Positions 50,832-59,500 of a DNA stretch of 64,000 nt are shown here, piece after piece. Both the position numbers and the translations under genes were made by a program. This DNA comes from Streptomonospora litoralis. Lineage in GTDB: Bacteria; Actinomycetota; Actinomycetes; Streptosporangiales; Streptosporangiaceae. Location: contig NZ_CP036455.1 of the NCBI RefSeq assembly GCF_004323735.1, positions 1,049,101 to 1,113,100 on the forward strand, written 5' to 3'. The notes under the pieces are model-generated. The model made no database searches. It saw only the letters and a list, made by a program, of their open reading frames with translations, and was not told where the DNA came from. How positions within the stretch are numbered: the stretch's first letter is position 1; each line of letters opens with the position of its first letter.

Positions 50832-52829
50832 GTGGCCAGCGAGCACCGTCCCCTCGGCCGCCTCCGCACCGGACTCGGCCGCCTCGCCCGCCGACTCGCC
50901 CGCACCGTTCCACGCCCGCGCCGCGACCACCCCGCAGACCCCGGTGACGACGGTGGCGCGGCACCGTCGCCCGACACCGCGCACAACGGACACGAGTCCC
51001 GGCCCGGGTCGGGCGAACTCGCGGGCGGTCCGCGGCCTCCCCGTGGCGACGCAGCCGCCGACACCCGGGCCGCGGAAGCCGGGGCGGCGGTCCCAGGCGG
51101 TGCCGAAAGCGGTGACCGGGCGGGAGCCGACGGTGCATCCGCGCCGTCGGCGGCCGCCGCAGCATCCGAGGGCGAGTCCGGCTCCGGCGGGGGCCGTGGG
51201 CGGCGTCTGGGGCGGGTGCTGGTGCGCAAGGGCTCACAGGGCACGCCGCCCCGGCTGCGGCCCACCCCGCTCGGGCTCTTCGGAATCACCGTTGCGGCCA
51301 TGTTCCTCACCCTGCTGCTGATCCAGAGCGTCATGGGCACCTTCCGCACCGCCGACCCCGAGGGAGCGGGCGAAACGCCCGGCCCTTCGCCCGTCGCCAC
51401 GCCGCCCCCGGGGACGGCGCGCATCATGATCGCCGGCGACTCCATCGCCCAGGGCAGCAGCGGCGACTACACCTGGCGCTACCGCCTCTGGAACCACCTG
51501 AGCAAGCGGTCGGGCCTCGATGTCGAGTTCGTCGGTCCCCGCGACGGCGTGTTCGACGTGGTCGCCGGCGAGCAGGGAGCCGCCGGTTACGCCGACTCCG
51601 GCTTCGACACCGACCACGCGAGCAGGTGGGGTGCGACCGTCACCGACCTCGCGCACGGCGTCGGCGGTCAGGTGGCCCGGCACGACCCCCACTACCTGCT
51701 GTTCATGGCCGGGATCAACGACTTCGCCCACGGCGCGTCGGTCGACGACGCGCTGTCCGCCGTGCGCGACGCCGTCACCACCGCACGGGTCGCCCAAAGC
51801 GGCGTCCAGGTGGTGATCGGCGAGCTGACGCCCGTTTGGGGTAGCGGCTCCGACCAGGCGATCAACGACCGGGTCGCCCGGTTCAACGCGGCCCTGCCCG
51901 GGCTGGCCGACGAGATGAGTGGCGGGCGCTCCCCGGTGGCCGTCGCCCGCACCGCCTCCCGGTTCTCTCCCGCCGAGGACACCTGGGACGGCACCCATCC
52001 CAACGCCCGCGGCGAACTGAAGATCGCCGCGGCCTTCGCCGACGCCCTGGCCGGCAGCCTCAATCTGGGCGGTCCCTACGAGCGGCCGCTGCCCGACGTG
52101 CGCACCGGGCCGCGCGAGGCGCCCGAGGTCAGCGCCGAGGACGGCGACGCCGGCGTACGGCTCTCCTGGAACCAGGTGGCCGGCGCGACCCGCTATCACG
52201 TCCTGCAGCAGCGCGTGCGACCCGACCCCGACGAACAGGTGCGCCTGCCGGTCGAGGTCTCCGCCTCCCGCGAGGAACGGCGCCCGTCCGTGGTCGTCGA
52301 CCGGCTGCTCGCCGGGGCGACCTACGAGTTCGTCGTCCAGCCGTTCAAGGGCGACGACGGGGGAGCGCGCTCGGAGCCGGTGCGGATCGCCCCGGACGAC
52401 GACCCGCCGCCGGCGCCGGAGGGGGTCGGCCCCGGCCCGGACGGAGAGGCGCTCACCTGGGCAGAGGTTCCCTCGGCGACCCATTACGAGGTGTGGCGGC
52501 GTCCGTTGCGCTGTGCACTCCCGGATCCTCCCGCCGCGTCCCCGTCGTCCGGAGCGGGGGAGGGTTCTCCCGCTCAGCCCGGTCCCGGCGACCGGCCCGC
52601 GGCGACCGCACCCCCCGATTCGCCGACGCCCACGCCGGAGTGCGAGCCGCGCGACGACGAGGGGCCGCAGCGGGGCGGGGGCTGGCACAGCGCCGCGGTC
52701 GTCAACGGCGACACCCGCTGGCCGATCCCCGACGCCGGAACTTCGGGCTGGGAGTTCTCCGTCCGCGCCCACCGCGACTTCGTGCGCGGCGGCTACTCCG
52801 AGCCCGTGACCGTCGAGGCGCGCGAATGA
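50832..52829 (+). CDS. Membrane-anchored SGNH/GDSL hydrolase with two Fn3-like modules
   Basis: About 665 residues. A long disordered cytoplasmic N-terminus, one TM helix (LGLFGITVAAMFLTLLLIQSVMG, about residues 147-170), then an extracytoplasmic SGNH domain with block I IMIAGDSIAQGSSGDYTWRYRL, block III GINDF and block V DGTHPNARGE. Two beta-rich Fn3-like repeats follow (LSWNQVAGATRYHVLQQR; LTWAEVPSATHYEVWRR). It is probably an O-acetyl esterase acting on envelope glycans. The start is uncertain: GTG 50832 has GGGGGTGA 9 bases upstream. Its stop overlaps the next gene (ATGA). Confidence 0.85.
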   Translation: MASEHRPLGRLRTGLGRLARRLARTVPRPRRDHPADPGDDGGAAPSPDTAHNGHESRPGSGELAGGPRPPRGDAAADTRAAEAGAAVPGGAESGDRAGADGASAPSAAAAASEGESGSGGGRGRRLGRVLVRKGSQGTPPRLRPTPLGLFGITVAAMFLTLLLIQSVMGTFRTADPEGAGETPGPSPVATPPPGTARIMIAGDSIAQGSSGDYTWRYRLWNHLSKRSGLDVEFVGPRDGVFDVVAGEQGAAGYADSGFDTDHASRWGATVTDLAHGVGGQVARHDPHYLLFMAGINDFAHGASVDDALSAVRDAVTTARVAQSGVQVVIGELTPVWGSGSDQAINDRVARFNAALPGLADEMSGGRSPVAVARTASRFSPAEDTWDGTHPNARGELKIAAAFADALAGSLNLGGPYERPLPDVRTGPREAPEVSAEDGDAGVRLSWNQVAGATRYHVLQQRVRPDPDEQVRLPVEVSASREERRPSVVVDRLLAGATYEFVVQPFKGDDGGARSEPVRIAPDDDPPPAPEGVGPGPDGEALTWAEVPSATHYEVWRRPLRCALPDPPAASPSSGAGEGSPAQPGPGDRPAATAPPDSPTPTPECEPRDDEGPQRGGGWHSAAVVNGDTRWPIPDAGTSGWEFSVRAHRDFVRGGYSEPVTVEARE

Positions 52830-54943
52830 GCGGTCGGCCTCCGGGGCGCCCGCCGCCCGTCGGTCCCGCTCGCGGAGGAACGGCCGCCGCGCACCCTCGG
52901 CTCGCCGCCGCCGAACGCGTCGTGGGCCTGCTGCCGTGGGCGGTCGGCGCCGCGGCGGGCGTCCTGGCGCTCGGACCGGCGCTGGGATCGGGCTTCGTGC
53001 TGAGCTACGACATGGTCGCCGTGCCGGATCCGCCGCTTTCGGAGGTGACGCTGGGCGGGGGCGGGGGGTTCCCGCGTGCGGTACCCAGCGACGCGGTGCT
53101 GGGTGCAGTGGGCCTGCTGCTGCCGGGCGACCTGGCGCAAGCGCTGCTGCTGATGGCGGTGTTCACGCTGGCCGGCGCCGGCGCGGGCCGCATCGTCCCC
53201 GCCGGTCCCGCGAGCGGCGCGGGCCTCGCGGGCCGGGCGGCCGCGCGGGTCGCGGCGGCCGTTTTCTACGTGTGGAACCCCTTCGTCGCCGAGCGCCTGC
53301 TGCTGGGGCAGTGGGCCATGCTGCTGGGCTATGCGGGGCTGCCGTGGGTCGTGGCCGCAGCGGTCCGGACGGCTGCGGCGGCGCGCCCACTCGGTGTCCG
53401 CGGCGTCGTCCGGGTGGTGCCGGCGCTACTGCCCGCCGCGGCGGGCGGATTCTCCGCGATGGTGCTGTCGGCGCTGGTGGGGCTGCCCGCGGCGGTCCTG
53501 GGCGCACGGGAGCCGCGGCGCGCCTTGGCGGCCGGCGGTGCGATGGCGGCGGCGATCGCGGTGCTGTCGCTGCCGTGGCTGGTTCCGGCGCTGGGCAGCG
53601 GGGCGCGCGCGGACCCCTCAGCCGTCGACTTGTTCGCCCCGCGCGCCGACACCCCCTTCGGCGCGGTCGGTTCGCTGCTCTCGCTGGGCGGGATCTGGAA
53701 CGGCTACGCCGTACCCCGGTGGTACGACCTGCCGGTGCCGGCGGCCTGCCGGCTCACGCTGTCCCTGGCTGCCGTCGCGGGGTGGGTGCGGCTGGTGCGC
53801 CGCGGGGAGGCGGGAGGTTTCGGAGTGGGCCTCTCCGCCTCGGCCGCGTGCGGTCTGCTCATCGCACTGGCCGGGGTGACCGAACCCGGCCGCGACGCGC
53901 TTGCGGCGCTGATCGCGCTGTGGCCGGGCTTCGGTCCCTTGCGCGACGGCCACCTCTATGTCGCCCCGCTGGCCCTGCTCCAGTCCGCGGGCGTCGGCGG
54001 CGCCGTGCTGTGGGCCTGCACGACCGGAGCGGGGTCCGAGCCGGCCGCGCGGCCGAGTCGGGAGCGGGCCGGTGTGCTGGTGGGTCTGGGGTTGGCGCTG
54101 CTGCCCTTCGTGCTCTTGCCCGGCCTGTTGTGGGGGGCCGCGGGGCGCCTGGTGGCCGTCGAGTACCCCCACGAGTGGCACCGGGTGCAGCGCCTGGTGA
54201 ACGGAGATCCTCGGCCGGGGCGTGTCCTGGTACTCCCGTGGAGCGCCTACCGCGGCCTTGACTGGCGCGCGGACGGACGTAGGGTCGTCGTACTCGATCC
54301 CGCCACCAAGCTGTTCGAGCGCCGGGCGGTCTGGAACGACGACCTGCGCGTGGACACCGGCGGCGGCGTACGAATCGCCGAGGGGGAGGATGCGGCCGCC
54401 CGGCGGGTCGAGCGTCTGCACGCCGCGGACCCCGGCGCCGCACGCTACATCGGGGCCCTGGGGGATCTGGGTATCCGCTACATCCTGGTGGAGCGGCGGG
54501 CCGCGGAAGGGTTGAGCGGCGCCGACGCGGAGACCGCCCTCGGACCGCTTGCAGGCGATAACAGGTTCTCATCTGCGCTCGGCGGCGTCGGCACCGTTCA
54601 CGACGGCGACCGACTGCTTCTCCTGGAACTCCCAGATCACCACGTAGCTCCGGTAGATGACGGTCTTACGGTCTTGGAAGCCTCGGCCTGGTTCGTTACA
54701 GTTGGGGCAATTATCGGGTCGCTAGCTGTATCAGGTTCTAGTCTCGTTTCCAGGCGGACCGGACCGCCCCCCCGGTGCGGTATCGCGGAAGGAGCACGCC
54801 ACGTGATCAAAATCGTCGCCGCCTGCGCCATCGGTGCGGCCCTGGCGGGTGGGCTCGCCTTCGTCGGCACCACCATCGCCACCGAGACCTCGTCGTCGGT
54901 GGAGCCGGTCAACCAGTCGCTGTACAACTACGGCGACCGCTGA
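52826..54943 (+). CDS. Large polytopic membrane protein, frame continuing into DUF2613
   Basis: 705 residues in one open frame starting at an ATG that overlaps the previous stop. It has about ten membrane helices (LLPWAVGAAAGVLALGPALG; RVAAAVFYVWNPFVAERLLLGQWAMLLGYAGLPWV) and a soluble loop (WSAYRGLDWRADGRRVVVLD). The arrangement WNPFVAERLLLGQW resembles GT-C-like DUF3367-related proteins. No stop separates its C-terminus from the DUF2613-like sequence (last 46 residues), so either the two are fused or DUF2613 starts internally at 54803. Bases 54620-54780 have unusual, AT-richer codons. Confidence 0.82.
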   Translation: MSGRPPGRPPPVGPARGGTAAAHPRLAAAERVVGLLPWAVGAAAGVLALGPALGSGFVLSYDMVAVPDPPLSEVTLGGGGGFPRAVPSDAVLGAVGLLLPGDLAQALLLMAVFTLAGAGAGRIVPAGPASGAGLAGRAAARVAAAVFYVWNPFVAERLLLGQWAMLLGYAGLPWVVAAAVRTAAAARPLGVRGVVRVVPALLPAAAGGFSAMVLSALVGLPAAVLGAREPRRALAAGGAMAAAIAVLSLPWLVPALGSGARADPSAVDLFAPRADTPFGAVGSLLSLGGIWNGYAVPRWYDLPVPAACRLTLSLAAVAGWVRLVRRGEAGGFGVGLSASAACGLLIALAGVTEPGRDALAALIALWPGFGPLRDGHLYVAPLALLQSAGVGGAVLWACTTGAGSEPAARPSRERAGVLVGLGLALLPFVLLPGLLWGAAGRLVAVEYPHEWHRVQRLVNGDPRPGRVLVLPWSAYRGLDWRADGRRVVVLDPATKLFERRAVWNDDLRVDTGGGVRIAEGEDAAARRVERLHAADPGAARYIGALGDLGIRYILVERRAAEGLSGADAETALGPLAGDNRFSSALGGVGTVHDGDRLLLLELPDHHVAPVDDGLTVLEASAWFVTVGAIIGSLAVSGSSLVSRRTGPPPRCGIAEGARHVIKIVAACAIGAALAGGLAFVGTTIATETSSSVEPVNQSLYNYGDR
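54803..54943 (+). CDS. DUF2613-like small membrane protein (internal start)
   Basis: 46 residues from a GTG at 54803 with GAAGGAG 8 bases upstream: one TM helix (IVAACAIGAALAGGLAFVGTTIA) and a tail ending EPVNQSLYNYGDR, as in DUF2613 proteins, which are normally separate small genes next to arabinofuranosyltransferase-type clusters. It shares frame and stop with the preceding long ORF. Confidence 0.65.
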   Translation: MIKIVAACAIGAALAGGLAFVGTTIATETSSSVEPVNQSLYNYGDR

Positions 54944-55141
54944 CGCGGCCGCGCCCCCGTCGGCGGCCGCTTTCGCCTCGGTCGGCGGCTTCGACCGCCG
55001 GCCCCGGCGGAACCCGGCTGCAGCGCCGCGGGCGCATCCTCCCCGCGTTCCGCGCGGACGGACGCCCGCGCATCCCCCTGCGCGGTCCACTTCGACCCCA
55101 CCCCGGCCGTGCGCCGCTCCGGTTCCATCGTCCGGGCGCCC

Positions 55142-55168
55142 CGCTCGGCGAGCCACACTCGCCGAGCG
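55142..55168 (+). other. Hairpin in front of the GT4 gene
   Basis: CGCTCGGCG pairs perfectly with CGCCGAGCG over a 9-base loop, 31 bases before the GT4 start. It may be a terminator for DUF2613 or a leader structure. The 256-base gap has no other gene. Confidence 0.35.
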
Positions 55169-55199
55169 GTCAGGCGGAATGGGCGGAACAGGAGAGCAT

Positions 55200-56576
55200 G
55201 TGGCGTTCCAGCAGATCCCCCTCTTCCCCGATCCGGCTTTCGAGCGGCTGCGCATGGCCGCGCCCGCCGCACCGGCGGCGGACGGTTCCATCCCGGCGCC
55301 CTATGCTTCTCACGAGCGCAGCGGTGCCCCTTTCCGGTCCGGATCCGGCGGCGGAGGCGACACCGGGGAGGAACCGCGCCTCGACGGACTGCGTACCGTC
55401 ATGATCAACTGGCGCGACCCCTGGCAGGAGGCCGCCGGCGGCGCCGAAGAGTACGCCTGGCGCATCAGCCGCCACCTCGCCGCCCGCGGAGCCGTCGTCA
55501 CGTTCCTGACCAGCCGCGAACCCGGCCAGGCCCGCGTGGAGACCCGCGACGGCATCGTCATCCGCCGCATGGGGGGAAAGTTCACGGTCTATCCGCTGGT
55601 GATGCTCTGGCTGCTGCTGTGGCGCCGCGAGTTCCACACCGCGCTGGACTGCATGAACGGCATCCCCTTCTTCTCCCGGCTGGTGCTGCCCCGCCGCACC
55701 CGGGTGATCAGCGTCGTGCACCATGTACACGACCTGCAGTTCAACGCCTACTTCAGCCGCCCCCTCGCCTGGTTCGGCAGGTTCGTCGAGAGCGCCGTGG
55801 CCGGCCGGGTCTACCGCAACTGCCCGACGGTCACGGTCTCGCACTCCTCCCGCCGCGCCATGCGCGAGAAGCTGCACTGGCGCGCCCCCATAACCGTCGT
55901 CCACAACGGCAGCCCGCCGATCCAGCCGGTCGCGCCCGACGAGTTCCTCAGCGAAGCCGAGACGGGCTCGCCGGCCATCGTCAGCCTGGGGCGGCTCGTG
56001 GTGCAGAAGCGCGTGTCGCGCATCGTCGACATCGCCCGCGACCTGCGCGAGGAGTATCCCGACCTGCGGGTGCACGTCGTCGGCCGCGGCCCGGAGAGCG
56101 CCACCCTCGCCGAGCAGATCGACCGCGACGGCCTGCACGGCCACGTACGCCTGCACGGGTTCCTTCCCGAAGCAGGCAAGAACGCGGTGCTGGCCGGCTC
56201 CCTGCTGCACGTCACGGCCTCGGAGTTCGAAGGGTGGGGGCTGACCGTGATCGAGGCGGCGGGCCTGGGCGTCCCCACGGTCGCCTACGACGTCGACGGC
56301 CTGCGCGACTCGGTGCGGCACGGCGAGACCGGCTGGCTGGTACGTGAGGGGGAGGAACTGACCGACGTCGTCGCCCGTGCGCTGCGGGAGCTGAGCGACC
56401 CCGTCCGCGCCGCCCGCATCCGCCGCGCCTGCCGTGAGTGGGCCGCCCGCTTCACCTGGGAGCGCAGCGGCGCCGCAATGACCCGCCTCGTCGCCGGCGA
56501 TCGCGCCCCGGTCGCGCCGTCGCCTCCGCCCACCGGCCCCGCGCGGGGCACACGCGCAGCGAAGGCGGCCCGGTGA
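55200..56576 (+). CDS. GT4-family glycosyltransferase
   Basis: 458 residues. GT-B fold: NWRDPWQEAAGGAEEYAWRISRHLAARGAVVTFLTSR near the N-terminus, then VSLGRLVVQKRVSRIVDIA, VHVVGRGPESATLAEQI, and the donor site SLLHVTASEFEGWGLTVIEAAGLGVPTVAYDVDGLRDSV (E-x7-E motif). GTG 55200 follows GGAGAG by 5 bases. Its stop overlaps the GTG of the DUF3367 gene (GTGA). Probably assembles an envelope polysaccharide with the neighbouring genes. Confidence 0.92.
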   Translation: MAFQQIPLFPDPAFERLRMAAPAAPAADGSIPAPYASHERSGAPFRSGSGGGGDTGEEPRLDGLRTVMINWRDPWQEAAGGAEEYAWRISRHLAARGAVVTFLTSREPGQARVETRDGIVIRRMGGKFTVYPLVMLWLLLWRREFHTALDCMNGIPFFSRLVLPRRTRVISVVHHVHDLQFNAYFSRPLAWFGRFVESAVAGRVYRNCPTVTVSHSSRRAMREKLHWRAPITVVHNGSPPIQPVAPDEFLSEAETGSPAIVSLGRLVVQKRVSRIVDIARDLREEYPDLRVHVVGRGPESATLAEQIDRDGLHGHVRLHGFLPEAGKNAVLAGSLLHVTASEFEGWGLTVIEAAGLGVPTVAYDVDGLRDSVRHGETGWLVREGEELTDVVARALRELSDPVRAARIRRACREWAARFTWERSGAAMTRLVAGDRAPVAPSPPPTGPARGTRAAKAAR

Positions 56577-59500
56577 CCGCTCCCCGCACCGGGGCGCAGC
56601 ACGGTGGGGCACCGGAGCCCGCCGGTGCGAACGGGGAGCGCCCCGGCCACCCGGCCGCCGCGACCGGCGGCGATGCGGCGGCACCCGGCGCCGGGCGGAC
56701 GCACTCAGCCGCCGCGCCGCAGCACCAGGACGAGACCCTGCTGCGCCGCCTCAAGCTGCTGGCCGTGTGCCTGCTGCTGAGCGGGATGGCGTTCAGCCTC
56801 GACCCGGCGAAAATCGTCGGCGACACCAAGATCGACCTGACGATCAATCCCGCCGGCTTCCTGGAGCGCGCGCTCCACCTATGGGACCCGTCCTACTTCG
56901 GCCAGCTGCAGAACCAGGCCTACGGCTACTTCTTCCCCAACGGCCCCTTCCACGCGCTGCTGATCGCCTTGGACATGCCGGAGTGGATGGTCCAGCGCGT
57001 GTGGATGTCGGTGCTGCTGTGCGCGGCGTTCCTGGGCACCGTCAAACTCGCCGAGGCACTGGGCATCGGCAGCCTGCACACCCGAATCCTCGCGGGTGCG
57101 GCCTACGCCGTCTCTCCGCGGGTGCTCACGCTGCTCTCCTACAACTCCGCCGAGCTGCAGCCGATGATGCTGCTGCCGTGGATCGTTCTCCCGCTCGTGC
57201 ACGGCACCCGCCACGGCCGCCCCCCGATGCGTACGGCCATGCTCTCCGCGCTGGCGTTCCTGTTCTGCGGCGGTACCAACGCCGCCTCCGAGCTGGCGGT
57301 CCTCGTGCTGCCGCTGATCTACCTGCTCACCCGCGCCCCCGGTCCGCGCAAGCGGCGGCTGCTGGCGTGGTGGCTGACGGCACTGTTCCTGGTGTCGTTC
57401 TGGTGGATGGTCCCGTTGCTGCTCATGGGCCGCTACGTGTTCTCGTTCATGCCCTACACCGAGGACGCGGCCACCACCACCGGCATCACGAACCTGATCA
57501 ACACGCTGCGCGGCGCCGACAACTGGATGGGCTACGTACCCGTGCCCGGTCAGCCCGCGCTGCCGGCCGGCGCCGAACTCTCCACCGACCCCTGGATGAT
57601 TGCGGCGACTGCGGTCGTCGCGGGCCTGGGCCTGGCCGGACTGATCAACCGCGGCACCCCCGAGCGGCTGTTTCTGATCACCACGCTGCTCACCGGCACC
57701 GCCATCGTCGTCGCGGGTTACACCGGCCCGGTGACCGGGCCTCTCGCCGAGACGATGCGGGAGTTGCTGAACGGCCCGCTCGGCCCCTTCCGCAACATCC
57801 ACAAGTTCGACGCGCTGATCCGGCTCCCCGTCGTCCTCGGGCTGGCGCAGCTGCCCGTGGTCCTCGCCCGCGACGCCGCGGACCGCCGCGCCCGCCGCGC
57901 CGCCGCGCGGGAGCAGGCGCGGTGGACGGCGCCCGAGCACGGCCCGCCCGACGGCGGCGGCGACGGCGGTTCCCCGCCCGGCCGCCTCTACCGCACCGCG
58001 GCCGGTGCCTGCGCGCTGGCCGTGGCCGCGACGCTCACCCCGGTGGCCACCGTCGGCGTCGCCACCCCCGGCGGCTTCGAGCGCATCCCCGGCTACTGGT
58101 ACGAGGCCACCCGCTGGCTGGACTCCCACAACCGCACCGGCATGACCATGGCCGTACCAGGATCGGCCCGCGGCGAGTACACCTGGGGCCGCCCGATGGA
58201 CGAGCCGATGCAGCCGCTGATGGAGACCGCCTGGACCAACCACCAGATCATCCCGTGGGGCTCGGCCGGCGTCTCCCGGCTGCAGCAGGAGATCGACCGG
58301 CGGATCTCCTCGGGCCGCGGCTCCGCCGGACTCACCGCCACCCTGGCCCGCATGGGGGTCACCCACCTGCTGGTCCGCAACGATCTGGAACGCGAAAGCC
58401 TCAACGGCGGGTGGCCGGCCCGGGTGCACCAGGCCCTGGCCGACTCGCCCGGCATCACCCGAGCGGTGTCCTTCGGCCCGACCGTCGGCTCCGAGGAGCT
58501 GCAGCAGGCCGCCGACTGGTACGACCAGCCCTACCGCGCCCTCGACGTCTACACCGTCCAGGGCGCCGCACCGCGCGTGGGCACCGTGCCCGCCGAGGGG
58601 GCGGTCCGCGTCACCGGCGGCCCCGAGGCCCTGCTCGACCTCGCCGAACAGGGCATGCTGCCCGGCGACCGCCCCGTGTTCATCGGCGACGACCCCGGTG
58701 CCGCCCGGATTCCCCCCGAGGACACGGTGGTCACCGACACCGTCCGCCGCCGCGAGGTGGTCTACTCCGACGTCCGCCACAACGCCGGCAACACCCTCAC
58801 CCCCGACGACGAACGCCGCAATGCGCCCGCGCCCACCATCACCGACCCCGCCTGGGACGGCTACACCACCGCCGCGCGGTACCACGGCATCGCCGACGTC
58901 ACCGCCTCCTCCTCGGAGTCCGGTGCCGGCGCCCTGCCCTCCGCGCGCGACCCCGGCCGGATGCCCTTCGCCGCTCTCGACGACGCCGTCGGCACTTCGT
59001 GGCGCTCCAGTGCGTTCGCCGGCGCGGTCGGCCAGTGGCTGGAGATCGAGTTCGAGCAGCCGCGCGAAGTGGGCGATCTGACCATCGCCTTCGAGCAGAT
59101 CCCCGGCGAACCGCCGCCCGCACGGATCAGCCTGATCACCGACGACGACCGCACCACCGCGCCCGTCGCCCCCACCGGCGACGCGCAGGAGTTCACCGCC
59201 CCCGCGGGCCCCACCTCCTCGCTCCGCATCCGCGTCGACGAACTCGCCTGGGAGCCGGAGTACCGGTTCGGCACGCGGGTCGGCATCACCGGCGTGTCAC
59301 TGCCGGGCCTGACGCCCGCCCGCACGCTGAGCGTGCCCGGCGTCGAGGGAGCCGGGACATTCCTGTTCACCGGCTCCACCGGCACCGTCCCCGGCTGCAT
59401 GCGGGGCTCGCAGGTCTGGGTGTGCAATCCCGAGCTGGCCGTGCAGGGTGAGGACGCCTACACCTTCGACCGTGCGTTCCGCGCGACCGGCCCGGCCGCC

